From Clostridia bacterium (GTDB taxonomy: Bacteria; Bacillota; TC1; UBA5767): 64,000 nt of DNA. The translations under genes were made by a program, and so were the position numbers. The notes below the pieces were generated by a model, which did no database searches, was not told the origin of the DNA, and was given only the letters and a program-made list of their open reading frames with translations. The stretch is taken from positions 38,744-102,743 of the forward strand of contig DAOUPV010000003.1 of assembly GCA_030625965.1 (NCBI GenBank), written 5' to 3'. Shown one piece after another: positions 40,855-49,791 of the stretch (its first letter is position 1; each line of letters opens with the position of its first letter).

Positions 40855-41424
40855 ATGGCTAAGATTATTGATGGAATCGCTTCTGCATTTGGAATGGAAA
40901 TTCAAGAAGTAGAGGAGAACGATGAGATGCAAGATTCAGTGTACGGTGACGTCAAGGTGCTAAGTAAAGGCAAACCCAAACAGAAGAAGAGGGTGTCCAC
41001 TGAGGCAATCAATCCTGATGTGGATCCGGATTCACCAGCAGAGGATTTCTTCCGCAACAGCCGCAAGAAGATCCATACCATGAAGCTGTTTATCGTGGAA
41101 CCGGACAACTTCGACCAGGTGCGAGAAGCCGCGGACCTGCTGAAAGAAAAACGGGCTATCATCATCAATCTGGAAGAAGTCGAGTATGAGGACGCCAGAA
41201 AGATCATTGACTTCATGTCGGGTAACATCTATGCACTTGGCGGTACGGTCCATAAGATCAGTGCTGGCATAATACTTTTCGCACCGGATACACTGGGTGT
41301 GGAGAGTCTGAAGAAGAAACAGGATGCACCGGATAAATTCCCGCCGGAAATCGAGAAGATCAAGGATCCTAAGGCCCCGGGACTGAGCGACGAAGAAGGA
41401 GACTACCAGGATTATGACAACTAA
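40855..41424 (+). CDS. sepF: Cell division protein SepF
   Basis: FIVEPDNFDQVREAADLLKEKRAIIINLEEVEYEDARKIIDFMSGNIYALGGTVHKISAGIILFAP; located between yggS and yggT. Confidence 0.95.
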   Translation: MAKIIDGIASAFGMEIQEVEENDEMQDSVYGDVKVLSKGKPKQKKRVSTEAINPDVDPDSPAEDFFRNSRKKIHTMKLFIVEPDNFDQVREAADLLKEKRAIIINLEEVEYEDARKIIDFMSGNIYALGGTVHKISAGIILFAPDTLGVESLKKKQDAPDKFPPEIEKIKDPKAPGLSDEEGDYQDYDN

Positions 41425-42214
41425 CCAAAGGATCGGTTTTATCGGAGGCGGCAAGATGGCGGAATCCATCATTGCCGGCATAACGGAACAGAAGCCGGAT
41501 CTGGAAGTATATGTATATGATATCGATGAAAACAGGCTGAGCACCCTTAAAGAGTCCTATGGCGTGACGGTGGCCCATTCGATCGAGGAATTGGCGAAAG
41601 AAGCGTCTGTTCTTCTGCTGGCCGTGAAACCCCAGGTTCTGGGCAAGGTGCTGGCGGATAACAAGGCTCATTTTACAGGAGAGCATCTGCTGATTTCTAT
41701 CGCAGCGGGTATCGCTCTTAAGGCCATGGAATCCCAGGCAGGTGAGGCGCGGGTCATCCGGGTCATGCCTAATACGCCAGCGTTGATCGGTAGAGGAGCC
41801 AGTGTTCTTTGTACCAATACCGCCCAAGAGGCGGACAAGAATCTGGCCACAGAAATCTTCTCATCCATTGGCCATGCCTACTGGATGGAGGAAAAATATT
41901 TTGATGCGGTCACAGCCCTGTCGGGCAGCGGACCTGCATATGTCTACCTATTCATCGAAGCATTGATCGATGCAGGAGTCAATCAGGGCTTGCCACGTGA
42001 CGTTGCTAGGAAACTGGCATTGGATACGGTAATCGGCAGTGCGATGATGGTGGATGCGACTGGAAAACATCCTGGAGAACTGAAAGATATGGTGACTTCA
42101 CCGGGTGGTACCACCATCCGGGGAGTAGAAACTCTGGAGGAATTGGGACTGCGCAATGCGGTGATCAAGGCGATCGCTTCTGCAGCCAAACGCTCCAAGG
42201 AATTAGGAGAATAG
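41414..42214 (+). CDS. proC: Pyrroline-5-carboxylate reductase
   Basis: IGFIGGGKMAESIIAGI, AVKPQVLGKVL, MPNTPALIGRGASVL, GSGPAYVYLFIEALIDAGV, VTSPGGTTIRGVETLE. Confidence 0.97.
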   Translation: MTTNQRIGFIGGGKMAESIIAGITEQKPDLEVYVYDIDENRLSTLKESYGVTVAHSIEELAKEASVLLLAVKPQVLGKVLADNKAHFTGEHLLISIAAGIALKAMESQAGEARVIRVMPNTPALIGRGASVLCTNTAQEADKNLATEIFSSIGHAYWMEEKYFDAVTALSGSGPAYVYLFIEALIDAGVNQGLPRDVARKLALDTVIGSAMMVDATGKHPGELKDMVTSPGGTTIRGVETLEELGLRNAVIKAIASAAKRSKELGE

Positions 42215-42215
42215 A

Positions 42216-42464
42216 ATGATAAGAGAATTTGTGAGTTTTGCATTCAGTACCTTAACGTGGATGATCATTATCCGAGCCATCTTGAGTTGGATTCCCAGCT
42301 TAAGAGACAAACAGATATACCGCAGTCTGGTAGAACTGACCGAGACCTTCATCTCACCGGTCAGAAAGTTTCTGCCGCACGGTAACAGCATGGTGGACTT
42401 TGCACCGCTGGTTACCATACTGCTCATACAGCTTCTGGAGAACCTGGTACTAAGCGTCCTCTAG
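42216..42464 (+). CDS. YggT family membrane protein
   Basis: 82 aa, MIIIRAILSWIPSLR ... FISPVRKFLPHGNSMVDFAPLVTILLIQLL. Confidence 0.93.
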   Translation: MIREFVSFAFSTLTWMIIIRAILSWIPSLRDKQIYRSLVELTETFISPVRKFLPHGNSMVDFAPLVTILLIQLLENLVLSVL

Positions 42465-43241
42465 ATGATGGACAGACGATTAAGTCACATAACAGAAGCC
42501 GAGGACAGACAGGTACTGTCCCGCATCCTTGATCAGGCGGATATGGTAGTGGACAGGAAACAGACCGTATTTACGGATTTCCTCTCACCGCTGCATGTAT
42601 CTCTGGCCCAGGATATCATTCAAGGCATCCCGGACATCCGGATGTCCGTTTGGGGTGGATACGAGGAAGCGGAACGGAAGGTGCTGGCCATCTTTCCGGA
42701 TTTTAGGGAAGATCCGACAGAATACCCGATACGCATCTACCGGGTATCTGTGAAGACAGGCAGCAAACCATTGTCGCACCGGGACTATCTGGGTTCCATC
42801 ATGGGATTGGGTATCGTAAGGGAGACAATGGGAGACATCGTGGTGATCGACGAGACCAGTGCCGCAATCATCATCCATGAGAGGATGGAAGATTATCTGA
42901 ACATGAACTTGACCAAGGTGGCCAGAGCAAACGCCAGCCTGGAACAGATTCAGGCGGTGGATTCATCCTGGATCGACTATCAAGACCGGGTCTGCACCCT
43001 GAGCAGTCTGCGGTTGGATCTGGTTCTGTCACAGGGATTCCAGATGCCGAGAAACAAGGCGGAACAGTTGATACGGGCCGATTCGGTAAAAGTTGACTGG
43101 AAGACTATGAATAAGCCGGGAGCCCAATTGAAACCGGGAAGCATGATTTCCTGCAGAGGATTTGGCAGGCTTGCTTTCATGGAGCAGACGGGTACAAGTA
43201 AAAAAGGAAAATACCAGGTAATACTGAGAAGATATCGATAG
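42465..43241 (+). CDS. YlmH-like S4-domain RNA-binding protein
   Basis: YREDYLGSIMGLGIVRETMGDI-like stretch (SHRDYLGSIMGLGIVRETMGDI) and S4 domain LRLDLVLSQGFQMPRNKAEQLIRADSVKVDWKTM. Confidence 0.93.
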   Translation: MMDRRLSHITEAEDRQVLSRILDQADMVVDRKQTVFTDFLSPLHVSLAQDIIQGIPDIRMSVWGGYEEAERKVLAIFPDFREDPTEYPIRIYRVSVKTGSKPLSHRDYLGSIMGLGIVRETMGDIVVIDETSAAIIIHERMEDYLNMNLTKVARANASLEQIQAVDSSWIDYQDRVCTLSSLRLDLVLSQGFQMPRNKAEQLIRADSVKVDWKTMNKPGAQLKPGSMISCRGFGRLAFMEQTGTSKKGKYQVILRRYR

Positions 43242-43257
43242 ATTTTGGAGGAGTACA

Positions 43258-43716
43258 ATGAATCACATCAAACCGGAAGACATTCAGAAGGCCAGTTTTC
43301 ATACAGGACCTTTGGGTTACAAGAAAGAAGAAGTAGACGGCTATTTAGAAGAGCTGGCTATTTCCATCCAAGGCATGTGGCGTGAGATCGATGAATTAAA
43401 ACTGGATGTAGCGGAGCAGGCCGAGCGGATCGACAATTACCGCAACCTGGAAGAGGACCTGAAGAACACCTTTATCCTGGCGCAGCAGTCTGCCGGAGAA
43501 ATCCGGGAGAATGCGGTCAAGGAAAGCGAACTTCTGATTAAGGAAAATGAGATGAAAGTGGAAAAGATTCTCGTGGACGGACAGAAGGAAATCGACGAGA
43601 TGGAAGCCTACTATGCGCAGCTGAAACGCAAAGTGACCAACCATAAGACCAAAATGAAGGCAGATCTTCGGACACTGCTGGACATTCTGGAAGAGGAAGC
43701 CGAAGAGCAGGAATAA
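43258..43716 (+). CDS. divIVA: DivIVA-domain protein
   Basis: IKPEDIQKASFHTGPLGYKKEEVDGYLEELA plus coiled coil. Confidence 0.92.
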   Translation: MNHIKPEDIQKASFHTGPLGYKKEEVDGYLEELAISIQGMWREIDELKLDVAEQAERIDNYRNLEEDLKNTFILAQQSAGEIRENAVKESELLIKENEMKVEKILVDGQKEIDEMEAYYAQLKRKVTNHKTKMKADLRTLLDILEEEAEEQE

Positions 43717-43734
43717 TTATCGGTAGAGAACACT

Positions 43735-43762
43735 TTGACAATATAGGCCGATGTGTTATAAT
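43735..43762 (+). promoter_or_regulatory. Promoter of ileS T-box leader
   Basis: TTGACA (43735-43740), 16 bp, TATAAT (43757-43762). Confidence 0.85.
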
Positions 43763-43784
43763 TTTTGGGTAATATGAAAGAAAA

Positions 43785-43993
43785 GCGATGATAAAGACGT
43801 ACCTGATTCAAACCCTTGAATAGCGAGTCCGGAATGGTGGAAGCCGGATCAAGAGAAACAGGGAATATCACTTTGGAGCTGAGTTCTGAACTAACAGTAA
43901 GAATTTCCGGACGGTGCCGTTATGCCGATGCACACTTAGGGTGGTACAGCGAGTAGAACTCGTCCTTTTGGGACGGGTTTATTTTTTTGAATA
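43785..43993 (+). promoter_or_regulatory. T-box leader (tRNA-Ile-responsive), upstream of ileS
   Basis: gagtccggaatggtggaagccgg stem-I element, ttggagctgagttctgaac, T-box core agggtggtacagcg (43938-43951), terminator aactcgtcc-tttt-gggacgggtt + T-run. Probable Ile specifier ATC at 43867-43869. Confidence 0.92.
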
Positions 43994-44021
43994 ATTTTCA
44001 GATCATGAAAGGGGTAATCTG

Positions 44022-46808
44022 ATGGAATACGATAAAACGATGAATTTGCCGAAAACCGACTTTCCCATGAGGGCCAACCTGCCCAAGCGGGAGCCAGAAA
44101 CACTGGCTTGGTGGGAGCAGCAGAATATCTATAAAATGGTACAGGAGAAGAACCAAGGCAAAGAGAAGTGGGTGCTGCATGACGGCCCTCCGTATGCCAA
44201 CGGTGACATTCACCTGGGAACCACATTGAACAAAATCCTGAAAGATATCATTGTGAAATACAAATCCATGAGCGGCTATGACGCACCGTACATTCCCGGT
44301 TGGGATACGCACGGTCTGCCCATCGCGCAGCAGGTTACCAAGACATTGGGCATCAACCGTCATGAAGTGGGTAGTGTAAACTTTCGGAATGAATGTGCCA
44401 AGTATGCTATGAAATTCGTAGACATCCAGCGCGATTCCTTCAAACGCCTCGGTGTGCGTGCCGATTGGGACCATCCTTATCTGACGCTGACCAAGGAATA
44501 TGAAGCTGCCCAGATCAAGGTGTTCGGCGAGATGGCAGACAAAGGCTATATCTATAAGGGATTGAAACCGGTCTACTGGTGTACTTCGTGTGAGACAGCT
44601 TTGGCTGAAGCAGAGACAGAATACCATGACCATCGTTCACCATCTATCTATGTAAAATTCAAGGTCAAGGACGGCCAAGGCAAGTTGCCGGAAGACAACA
44701 CCTACGTAGTCATCTGGACTACCACGCCCTGGACCTTGCCAGCCAACGTGGCGATCTCCTTGCACCCGGAGTATGAATATGAGCTTCTGCAGTTCGGAGA
44801 CGAGAAATATCTAATGGCCAAAGAGTTGAAAGACCTGGTCATCAAGGATTGCGAGCTGGGAGAACATACGGTAGTCGATACCTTTAAGGGTAAAGACCTG
44901 GAATTCGTGGTTACCGAGAACCCCCTGATGCAAAGGGACTCTCTGGTCATCAACGGAGATCACGTCACCTTGGAAGCCGGTACCGGATGCGTACATACCG
45001 CCCCGGGACACGGTCTTGAGGACTACGAGGTATGCCGCAAATATGACAATCTGCCTGTAATCTCACCGTTGGACAACAAGGGAGTGTTTACTGAAGAAGG
45101 CGCACAGTTCGCCGGCATGAAGGCAGAAGACGCCAACAAGGCCGTTACCATGGAACTGGAAGAGAAGAACGCGCTTCTGAAGCTGTCCTTCATCAAGCAC
45201 CAGTATCCGCATTGCTGGCGTTGCAAGACACCGCTGATGTATCGGGCGACTGAGCAGTGGTTTGCTTCCATCGAAGGATTCCGTAAGGAAGCCTTGGACG
45301 CCATCGAGAACGATGTGCAGTGGATCCCCACCTGGGGCAAGGACCGTATCTATAACATGGTGGCAGACCGTTCTGACTGGTGTATTTCCAGACAGCGGAT
45401 CTGGGGTGTACCCATCCCCATCTTCTTCTGCAAGGATTGCGGAGAGGCCATCATCGACAAAAAAGTGATAAACCATATCGAGGAACTGTTCAAACAGCAC
45501 GGATCCAACATCTGGTTCGATAAAGAAGCGGAGGAGCTTGTGCCGGAAGGACTGACCTGTCCGTCCTGTAAGAGTAGCTCGTTCCGTAAGGAAACGGACA
45601 TCATGGATGTCTGGTTCGATTCAGGATCCAGCCACGAGGCGGTCCTGATGAACCGTGAGGAACTGCAGAGACCGGCAGACCTTTATCTGGAAGGCAGTGA
45701 CCAGCACCGCGGTTGGTTCAACTCCTCCTTGTCTACATCCATTGCAACCAACGGCAAAGCGCCCTACAAGGCAGTTCTGACCCATGGTTACGTTGTGGAT
45801 GGCAAAGGCAGAAAGATGTCCAAATCCATCGGTAACGGCGTGGATCCCAAGGATGTTATCAAGCGTATGGGCGCAGACATCCTGAGACTGTGGGCTGCTT
45901 CTGCGGACTACAAGAAGGATATTTCAGCATCGGATGAAATCTTCAAGCAGATGACCGAGATGTACCGCAAAATCAGAAATACCGTGCGTTTCGCACTGGG
46001 TAACCTATATGATTACGACCCGGATCAGAACAAGGTGGATTACGATGCTTTGCAGGAGATCGACCAATATGCACTGCTCAGAATGAACCAGATGATCGAG
46101 AATGTGGAAAAAGCCTACGCAACCTATGATTTCTACATGGTGCTGCAGCATATCCACAACTACTGCGTTTTGGATCTAAGCGCCCTGTACATGGACGTGA
46201 TCAAGGACCGGGCCTATGCTTCAACCAAGGATTCTGAAGGCAGAAGAGCCGTTCAGACTGTATTGCATGAAATCGTCTACAACCTGACCGTCCTGCTGAC
46301 ACCGGTTCTGGCCTATACGACGGAAGAAATCTGGAATTACATACCCAAGAAGGCCGGAGAGCCGGTAAGTATCCAGCTTTGTGACTTCCCCGAAGTTGAT
46401 TCCAAATACACCAATGAAGCGCTGCGTGCCAAGTTCGATACGGTGCTGGAATTAAAAGAAGAGGTCAATAAGGCTCTTGAGCTGGCCAGGGAAGAGAAGA
46501 AGATCGGTAACGCATTACAGGCAGAAGTGAACCTGTACGTGGACGGCGAGCTGAAAGAGTTCGTCACAGCCTGCAAAGATGATCTGTGCACCTGGTTTAT
46601 CGTTTCTCAGGTACGCATCAAGGATCTGGCCGAGGCTCCGGCAGACGCGCTAGATGCTATGAACATGAAAGATTTGAAGTGTAAGATAGAACAAGCGAAG
46701 GGTGAAAAATGTGAACGTTGCTGGATCTACTCTGAGGAATTGGGTACCAATCCTGAGCATCCGACACTCTGCCCTCGCTGTTCAAAAGTGATTATGGAAG
46801 GGGAGTAA
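44022..46808 (+). CDS. ileS: Isoleucyl-tRNA synthetase
   Basis: DGPPYANGDIHLGTTLNKILKDI (HIGH), KMSKSIGNGVDP (KMSKS), C-terminal zinc motif CERCWIYSEELG...LCPRCSKV. Confidence 0.98.
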   Translation: MEYDKTMNLPKTDFPMRANLPKREPETLAWWEQQNIYKMVQEKNQGKEKWVLHDGPPYANGDIHLGTTLNKILKDIIVKYKSMSGYDAPYIPGWDTHGLPIAQQVTKTLGINRHEVGSVNFRNECAKYAMKFVDIQRDSFKRLGVRADWDHPYLTLTKEYEAAQIKVFGEMADKGYIYKGLKPVYWCTSCETALAEAETEYHDHRSPSIYVKFKVKDGQGKLPEDNTYVVIWTTTPWTLPANVAISLHPEYEYELLQFGDEKYLMAKELKDLVIKDCELGEHTVVDTFKGKDLEFVVTENPLMQRDSLVINGDHVTLEAGTGCVHTAPGHGLEDYEVCRKYDNLPVISPLDNKGVFTEEGAQFAGMKAEDANKAVTMELEEKNALLKLSFIKHQYPHCWRCKTPLMYRATEQWFASIEGFRKEALDAIENDVQWIPTWGKDRIYNMVADRSDWCISRQRIWGVPIPIFFCKDCGEAIIDKKVINHIEELFKQHGSNIWFDKEAEELVPEGLTCPSCKSSSFRKETDIMDVWFDSGSSHEAVLMNREELQRPADLYLEGSDQHRGWFNSSLSTSIATNGKAPYKAVLTHGYVVDGKGRKMSKSIGNGVDPKDVIKRMGADILRLWAASADYKKDISASDEIFKQMTEMYRKIRNTVRFALGNLYDYDPDQNKVDYDALQEIDQYALLRMNQMIENVEKAYATYDFYMVLQHIHNYCVLDLSALYMDVIKDRAYASTKDSEGRRAVQTVLHEIVYNLTVLLTPVLAYTTEEIWNYIPKKAGEPVSIQLCDFPEVDSKYTNEALRAKFDTVLELKEEVNKALELAREEKKIGNALQAEVNLYVDGELKEFVTACKDDLCTWFIVSQVRIKDLAEAPADALDAMNMKDLKCKIEQAKGEKCERCWIYSEELGTNPEHPTLCPRCSKVIMEGE

Positions 46809-46811
46809 AAG

Positions 46812-47390
46812 ATGAAGGAAATGAAAGTACAATTGGGCGTGAGCAATCGTCACCTCCATTTATCAAAAGAGGACATGGACGTACTGTTCGGCACTGGATC
46901 GGAACTGCACAACATCAAGGATTTAGGTCAGCCAGGACAATATGCCTGTGAAGAAATTGTAACCATCGAAGGACCCAAGGGATCCATCGGCAGAGTGCGT
47001 GTGTTGGGACCGTTCCGTTCCGCCACTCAGGTAGAGATTTCTGTTACAGATTCGTTCAAGCTGGGCATTGCCCCGGTTGTTCGGGATTCCGGCAAGTTGG
47101 ACGGCACACCAGGTATCAAGCTGATCGGACCCGAAGGGGAAGTGACCCTAGAGCAGGGAGTGATCGTAGCCGCGAGACATGTGCACTTGCACACCTCGGA
47201 AGCCCAAGAGTTTGGTGTGGGGGACAAGCAGCATGTGACCCTGATTACAGAAGATGAGACCCGCCCCATGGTATACGGAAACGTATTGGTAAGAGTGAGC
47301 GATAACTACGCTGCGGAGTTGCATTTGGATGTGGATGAGGCCAATGCTGGCCTGTTGAAGACAGGCCTGATGCTGAACCTAAGAAAATAG
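46812..47390 (+). CDS. pduL: PduL-type phosphate propanoyltransferase
   Basis: VGVSNRHLHLS-type motif (LGVSNRHLHLSKEDM), GPFRSATQVEIS, AARHVHLHTSEAQEFGV. Confidence 0.94.
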   Translation: MKEMKVQLGVSNRHLHLSKEDMDVLFGTGSELHNIKDLGQPGQYACEEIVTIEGPKGSIGRVRVLGPFRSATQVEISVTDSFKLGIAPVVRDSGKLDGTPGIKLIGPEGEVTLEQGVIVAARHVHLHTSEAQEFGVGDKQHVTLITEDETRPMVYGNVLVRVSDNYAAELHLDVDEANAGLLKTGLMLNLRK

Positions 47391-47396
47391 TTACAA

Positions 47397-47433
47397 AAGC
47401 ACTGAATTCATTCAGTGCTTTTATTTTTTTTTG
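47397..47433 (+). terminator. Terminator after pduL
   Basis: aaagcactgaa-ttca-ttcagtgctttt followed by a T-run. Confidence 0.9.
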
Positions 47434-47496
47434 TAACCTTTTCCGTATGAGTGATATCTAGATATATGATACAATAGGCGATAGAATGGAGAAGAA

Positions 47497-47949
47497 ATGA
47501 CAAGTATCTTATTGATTGCGGGCCTGCTGGCCCTTGATTTAGCATCAAAATATGTGGTGAGTCAGTGGATTCCCCTTCAGCATAGCATTCCGGTGATCAA
47601 TGGCTTGTTCCATATCACCAATGTCCACAATACCGGGGCAGCGTTCAGCATGCTTCAGGGCAAGCTCCTGCTCTTCCAGATCTTTACGGGACTGGCGGTC
47701 ATTGGACTGATGTACATGGCTTACAGCATGCGTCAGGACCGGCTCACCTATTATATCATCATGGTGACACTGGCCGGTGCTCTGGGAAACCTATACGATC
47801 GGGTGGTGTTCGGATTTGTACGGGATTTCCTGGATGTGAAGTTCTTCGCCATATTCAATGTTGCGGATATTTTCATCGTGCTGGGCATGATAGCATTGGC
47901 GGCCAGACTGCTGTATTTGGAGAAAAACAAGGAAGAGATAAGTGAATGA
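47497..47949 (+). CDS. lspA: Lipoprotein signal peptidase
   Basis: LDLASKYVV, NTGAAFSML, AGALGNLYDRVVFGFVRDFLDV, FNVADIFIVLG. Confidence 0.97.
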   Translation: MTSILLIAGLLALDLASKYVVSQWIPLQHSIPVINGLFHITNVHNTGAAFSMLQGKLLLFQIFTGLAVIGLMYMAYSMRQDRLTYYIIMVTLAGALGNLYDRVVFGFVRDFLDVKFFAIFNVADIFIVLGMIALAARLLYLEKNKEEISE

Positions 47950-48923
47950 TGAGCGATAAACTAACGAATAGTACTAAGACCGAACTGACAATAGATGAGA
48001 CAGGTGATTCCCAGCGTATAGACCGTTTTATTTCGGATGCGATTCCGGAGCTCTCCAGGCAGTATGTGGTGGAACTGATTGGAGCCGGAAACATACTGGT
48101 AGATGGTAAAAGTGTTAAGAAGAACTACAAGCTTAAGAGCGGTGTAACCGTCAGCATCGACATACCTGAACCGGAGGAATTGTCCGTGGATGCGGAAGAT
48201 ATCCCTCTGGATATTTTGTATGAGGATGCGGACGTAATCATAATCAGCAAGGGTAAAGGCATGGCGGTACATCCAGCTCCCGGCAATTATACGGGAACGT
48301 TGGTCAACGCATTGCTGTTCCATTGCAACGATCTGTCTGGTATCAACGGAAAGATGCGGCCGGGCATTGTACACCGTATCGACAAGGACACAACCGGGAT
48401 CCTGGTTGTAGCTAAGAACGATGAAGCCCATCGTAATCTGGCGGAACAGTTCAAGGGCCATACCGTGGAGCGACTCTATACCGCACTAGTCTATGACCAG
48501 ATGGAGGAGAATGCGGGCCGCATAGAGGCCCCCATCGGACGCGATCCACGAGACAGAAAGCGCATGGCTGTCAACAATAAGAATGGCAAGGCGGCTACTA
48601 CCCATTACCGGGTGATCCGTCGCTATCCGGGATTCACTTTGGTGGAGCTTAAGCTTGAAACAGGCCGTACGCACCAGATCCGGGTGCATTTGGGCTACAT
48701 CAAGCATCCTCTGGTCGGAGACTCACGCTACACCAGGCGTAAGAATCCTTTCGGGGACACAGGTCAGCAGATGCTGCACGCCGGTGTTCTGGCCTTTAAC
48801 CATCCCCGCACCGGGGAGTGGATGCGTTTTGAAGCACCACTACCTGACTATTTTCAGGAAATCATAGATCAGTGGAAGTATTTGGAGGAAAAGGAGCAGG
48901 AAGATGAAGGACTATCTGATTAG
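47946..48923 (+). CDS. rluD: RluD-family 23S rRNA pseudouridine synthase
   Basis: S4 domain then VHRIDKDTTGILVVAKND, ETGRTHQIRVHLGYIKHPLVGDSRY. Confidence 0.96.
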   Translation: MMSDKLTNSTKTELTIDETGDSQRIDRFISDAIPELSRQYVVELIGAGNILVDGKSVKKNYKLKSGVTVSIDIPEPEELSVDAEDIPLDILYEDADVIIISKGKGMAVHPAPGNYTGTLVNALLFHCNDLSGINGKMRPGIVHRIDKDTTGILVVAKNDEAHRNLAEQFKGHTVERLYTALVYDQMEENAGRIEAPIGRDPRDRKRMAVNNKNGKAATTHYRVIRRYPGFTLVELKLETGRTHQIRVHLGYIKHPLVGDSRYTRRKNPFGDTGQQMLHAGVLAFNHPRTGEWMRFEAPLPDYFQEIIDQWKYLEEKEQEDEGLSD

Positions 48924-49791
48924 TTCGACGGCCGAAGGACAGGCCAGAGCCTATGTGCTTCAATCTACCGAGATGGTCGAGCACGCACGTGTGGTCCATG
49001 ACCTGTATCCCACTTCCGCGGATGCCCTGGGTCGTGTGCTGAGCGCAACGGCATTGATGGGGCATACCCTGAAAACTCCAAATGATAGCATCACCCTCAG
49101 AGTGATGGGGGACGGGCCGCTGGGTACCATCATCGCGGTAGGTGATAAGGATTTGAAGATTCGAGGTTATGTCCAGAATCCCCATGTGAATATGCCGGTC
49201 GAGCAGTACGGCAAGTTCGCCTTCGCCAATGCAGTGGGTATTGGAAACCTGTTCATCACCAGGGACTTGGGACTCAAGGAACCGTATACTGGGAGCGTAC
49301 CCCTGACATCGGGTGAGATTGCTTCAGACATCAGCGAATACTATATGAGTAGCGAACAGATTCCCACCGCTTGCGGATTGGGTGTATATATAGAAAAGGA
49401 CGGGACTGTCCAGGGAGCAGGAGGCTTCATCGTGCAGCTACTGCCCGATGCCAGCGAGGAAATGGCTGAGCTACTGGAGAAGAACGTTCTGGCCATGCCA
49501 TCATTGAGCACTTTGTTCAAAGAGGGTAAGGGTCCGGAATACGTTCTGGAACTCTTATACAAGGACATGGAATACAAGATCAATGAGAAATTGGATGTGG
49601 TTTTCCAGTGCATCTGCAGCAAGGATAAGTATCGGGACATTTTGGGAACGCTGAAGAATGATGACATTGAGGAAATGATACTTAAGGATCATGGGGCTGA
49701 GGCGGTATGCAGTTTTTGCAATACCCGCTACAAGTTCAATGAGGAAGAACTAAGAATTATCTTGGAAGAGAAGAAAAGAGGATTAGCATGA
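48904..49791 (+). CDS. hslO: Redox-regulated chaperone Hsp33
   Basis: LGRVLSATALMGHTLK; C-terminal zinc center CICSKDK... VCSFCNTRYKF. Confidence 0.95.
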   Translation: MKDYLISSTAEGQARAYVLQSTEMVEHARVVHDLYPTSADALGRVLSATALMGHTLKTPNDSITLRVMGDGPLGTIIAVGDKDLKIRGYVQNPHVNMPVEQYGKFAFANAVGIGNLFITRDLGLKEPYTGSVPLTSGEIASDISEYYMSSEQIPTACGLGVYIEKDGTVQGAGGFIVQLLPDASEEMAELLEKNVLAMPSLSTLFKEGKGPEYVLELLYKDMEYKINEKLDVVFQCICSKDKYRDILGTLKNDDIEEMILKDHGAEAVCSFCNTRYKFNEEELRIILEEKKRGLA

